6,601 nucleotides of DNA from Thermomicrobiaceae bacterium (lineage in GTDB: Bacteria > Chloroflexota > Chloroflexia > Thermomicrobiales > Thermomicrobiaceae): assembly GCA_025966355.1 (NCBI GenBank), contig JAICWZ010000110.1:1-6601 (forward strand), in the 5' to 3' direction. Both the position numbers and the translations under genes were made by a program. This document shows, in pieces, positions 5,861-6,601 of this stretch. Every line of letters begins with the position of its first letter. The first letter of the stretch is position 1. The notes under the pieces were generated by a model, which was not told the origin of the DNA, did no database searches, and was given only the letters and a program-made list of their open reading frames with translations.

Positions 5861-6601
5861 ATGCCACCTCTGCAGAGCAATACCATGGTCGTTGTTTTCG
5901 CCCACCCTGATGATGAAGTGATGACGGTCGGCGGGTCGATTGCGCTCCATGCCCGGCACGGCCGGGTCGTCGGCGTCTGCGCCACACGCGGGGAGTTGGG
6001 TGAGATCAGCGATCCGAGCCTGGCGACACCGGAGAATCTTGGTGAGGTGCGTGAGGGCGAATTGCGGCGTGCGTACGCCGCGCTCGGTGTCGAGGATGTG
6101 CGCTTCCTCGGCTATCGCGACTCCGGCATGGACGGCACTGAGGGCAACAACGACCCGCGCGCCTTCATGAACGCCGACCCGAACGAGGCGGTCGGCAAGA
6201 TCGCTGAGATCTTGCGCGAAGTCGGCCCGGCACTCGTGATCACCTTCGAAGAGACGGGTAGCTACGGCCATCCCGATCATCTCGCCGTGCATCGGTTCAC
6301 GACCGAGGCGTTCAAGGCGGCGAGCAGCGGCGGACGGCTCGTCTATTCGGGATTCCCGCGCTCGATGATGTTGGAGATGTTCGGTCGTGCCAAGGACGCG
6401 GGCGAGGACGTCGGCTTTTTCAGCGAACTCGATATCACCAAGCTTGGCCTGCCGGACGATGCGGTCGACTTCGTGATCGATGCCAGCGCGGCGAGCGAGC
6501 AGAAGATGGCGGCCTTCCGCCAGCACAAGACGCAGTTCAACGAAGAAGCGGGAATGATGAGCCGAGTCGCGGAGGACGTGCGTCAAATGTTCCTCACGCG
6601 C
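5861..6601 (+). CDS. PIG-L/LmbE-family zinc deacetylase, Mca/MshB-like (3' end missing)
   Basis: The frame is open from ATG 5861 to the window edge, giving 247 residues with no stop; the family is usually 230-300 residues, so little may be missing. AGAGGA lies 6 bases before the ATG. The zinc signature AHPDDE is at residues 14-19 (H15, D18 as ligands, D17 as general base), and GSYGHPDHLAVH at 133-144 supplies H144. LGYRDSGMDG (83-92) and the following DPRAFMNAD match the MshB/Mca subgroup, which deacetylates GlcNAc-inositol or cleaves mycothiol S-conjugates. Members in organisms without mycothiol act on related N-acetyl sugars, so the substrate stays open. The protein appears cytoplasmic, with no signal peptide. 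It follows the RNA methyltransferase gene by 32 bases, likely in one transcript; no functional link between the two is evident. Confidence 0.9.
   Translation, partial: MPPLQSNTMVVVFAHPDDEVMTVGGSIALHARHGRVVGVCATRGELGEISDPSLATPENLGEVREGELRRAYAALGVEDVRFLGYRDSGMDGTEGNNDPRAFMNADPNEAVGKIAEILREVGPALVITFEETGSYGHPDHLAVHRFTTEAFKAASSGGRLVYSGFPRSMMLEMFGRAKDAGEDVGFFSELDITKLGLPDDAVDFVIDASAASEQKMAAFRQHKTQFNEEAGMMSRVAEDVRQMFLTR

Noticed and set aside
5855..6586. Long minus-strand open frame of 243 codons opposite the PIG-L gene
   Set aside because: It is antisense to a clear AHPDDE-type gene, and its own translation shows no family motif. It is a mirror frame produced by high GC.
1..6601. CRISPR arrays, insertion sequences, integrases, attachment-site duplications next to the tRNA
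   Set aside because: I looked for repeated spacer-like units, transposase motifs and repeats of the tRNA 3' end and saw none.

Overview
The window is high-GC bacterial DNA with dense, mostly intact genes, GTG/TTG as well as ATG starts, and Shine-Dalgarno sites. The gene content fits a high-GC, non-proteobacterial lineage: a MoaD-MoaE fusion, a Mca/MshB-type LmbE deacetylase, and small PRC-barrel and CBS proteins. A Chloroflexota origin of Thermomicrobia/Sphaerobacter type is my best guess, but this is inference from style and content, not proof.

Layout. Positions 1-924 (+) are the 3' three quarters of moeA (molybdopterin molybdenumtransferase). It converges, across 21 bases, with a complete M20-family metallopeptidase gene (946-2310, -). 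A 190-bp divergent intergenic region follows. It carries a perfect dyad, a helically phased direct repeat and a near-perfect sigma-54-type -24/-12 element, and it leads into a small PRC-barrel-like gene (2501-2854, +). A second intergenic region (2855-3139) carries a second -24/-12-like element before a gene with two CBS domains and a C-terminal PRC-barrel-like domain (3140-3829, +). That C-terminal domain is a gapless paralogue of the preceding small protein. A strong intrinsic terminator (3870-3901) closes this gene.

On the minus strand a tRNA-Arg(UCU) gene (4643-4718) lies 33 bases ahead of a MoaD-MoaE fusion gene (3905-4609) and may be co-transcribed with it. To the right, on the plus strand, a SpoU/TrmH-type RNA 2'-O-methyltransferase gene (4914-5828) and a PIG-L/LmbE zinc deacetylase gene (5861 to the window edge) look like an operon.

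How they fit together. moeA and moaDE both serve molybdenum cofactor synthesis: moaDE makes molybdopterin from cyclic pyranopterin, and MoeA inserts molybdate. They flank an unrelated insert. The most unusual part is 2311-3140: two paralogous PRC-barrel genes, each behind a closely similar -24/-12-like element. This suggests a duplicated, co-regulated pair, probably a stress or nutrient response. Function and regulator are not shown by the sequence.
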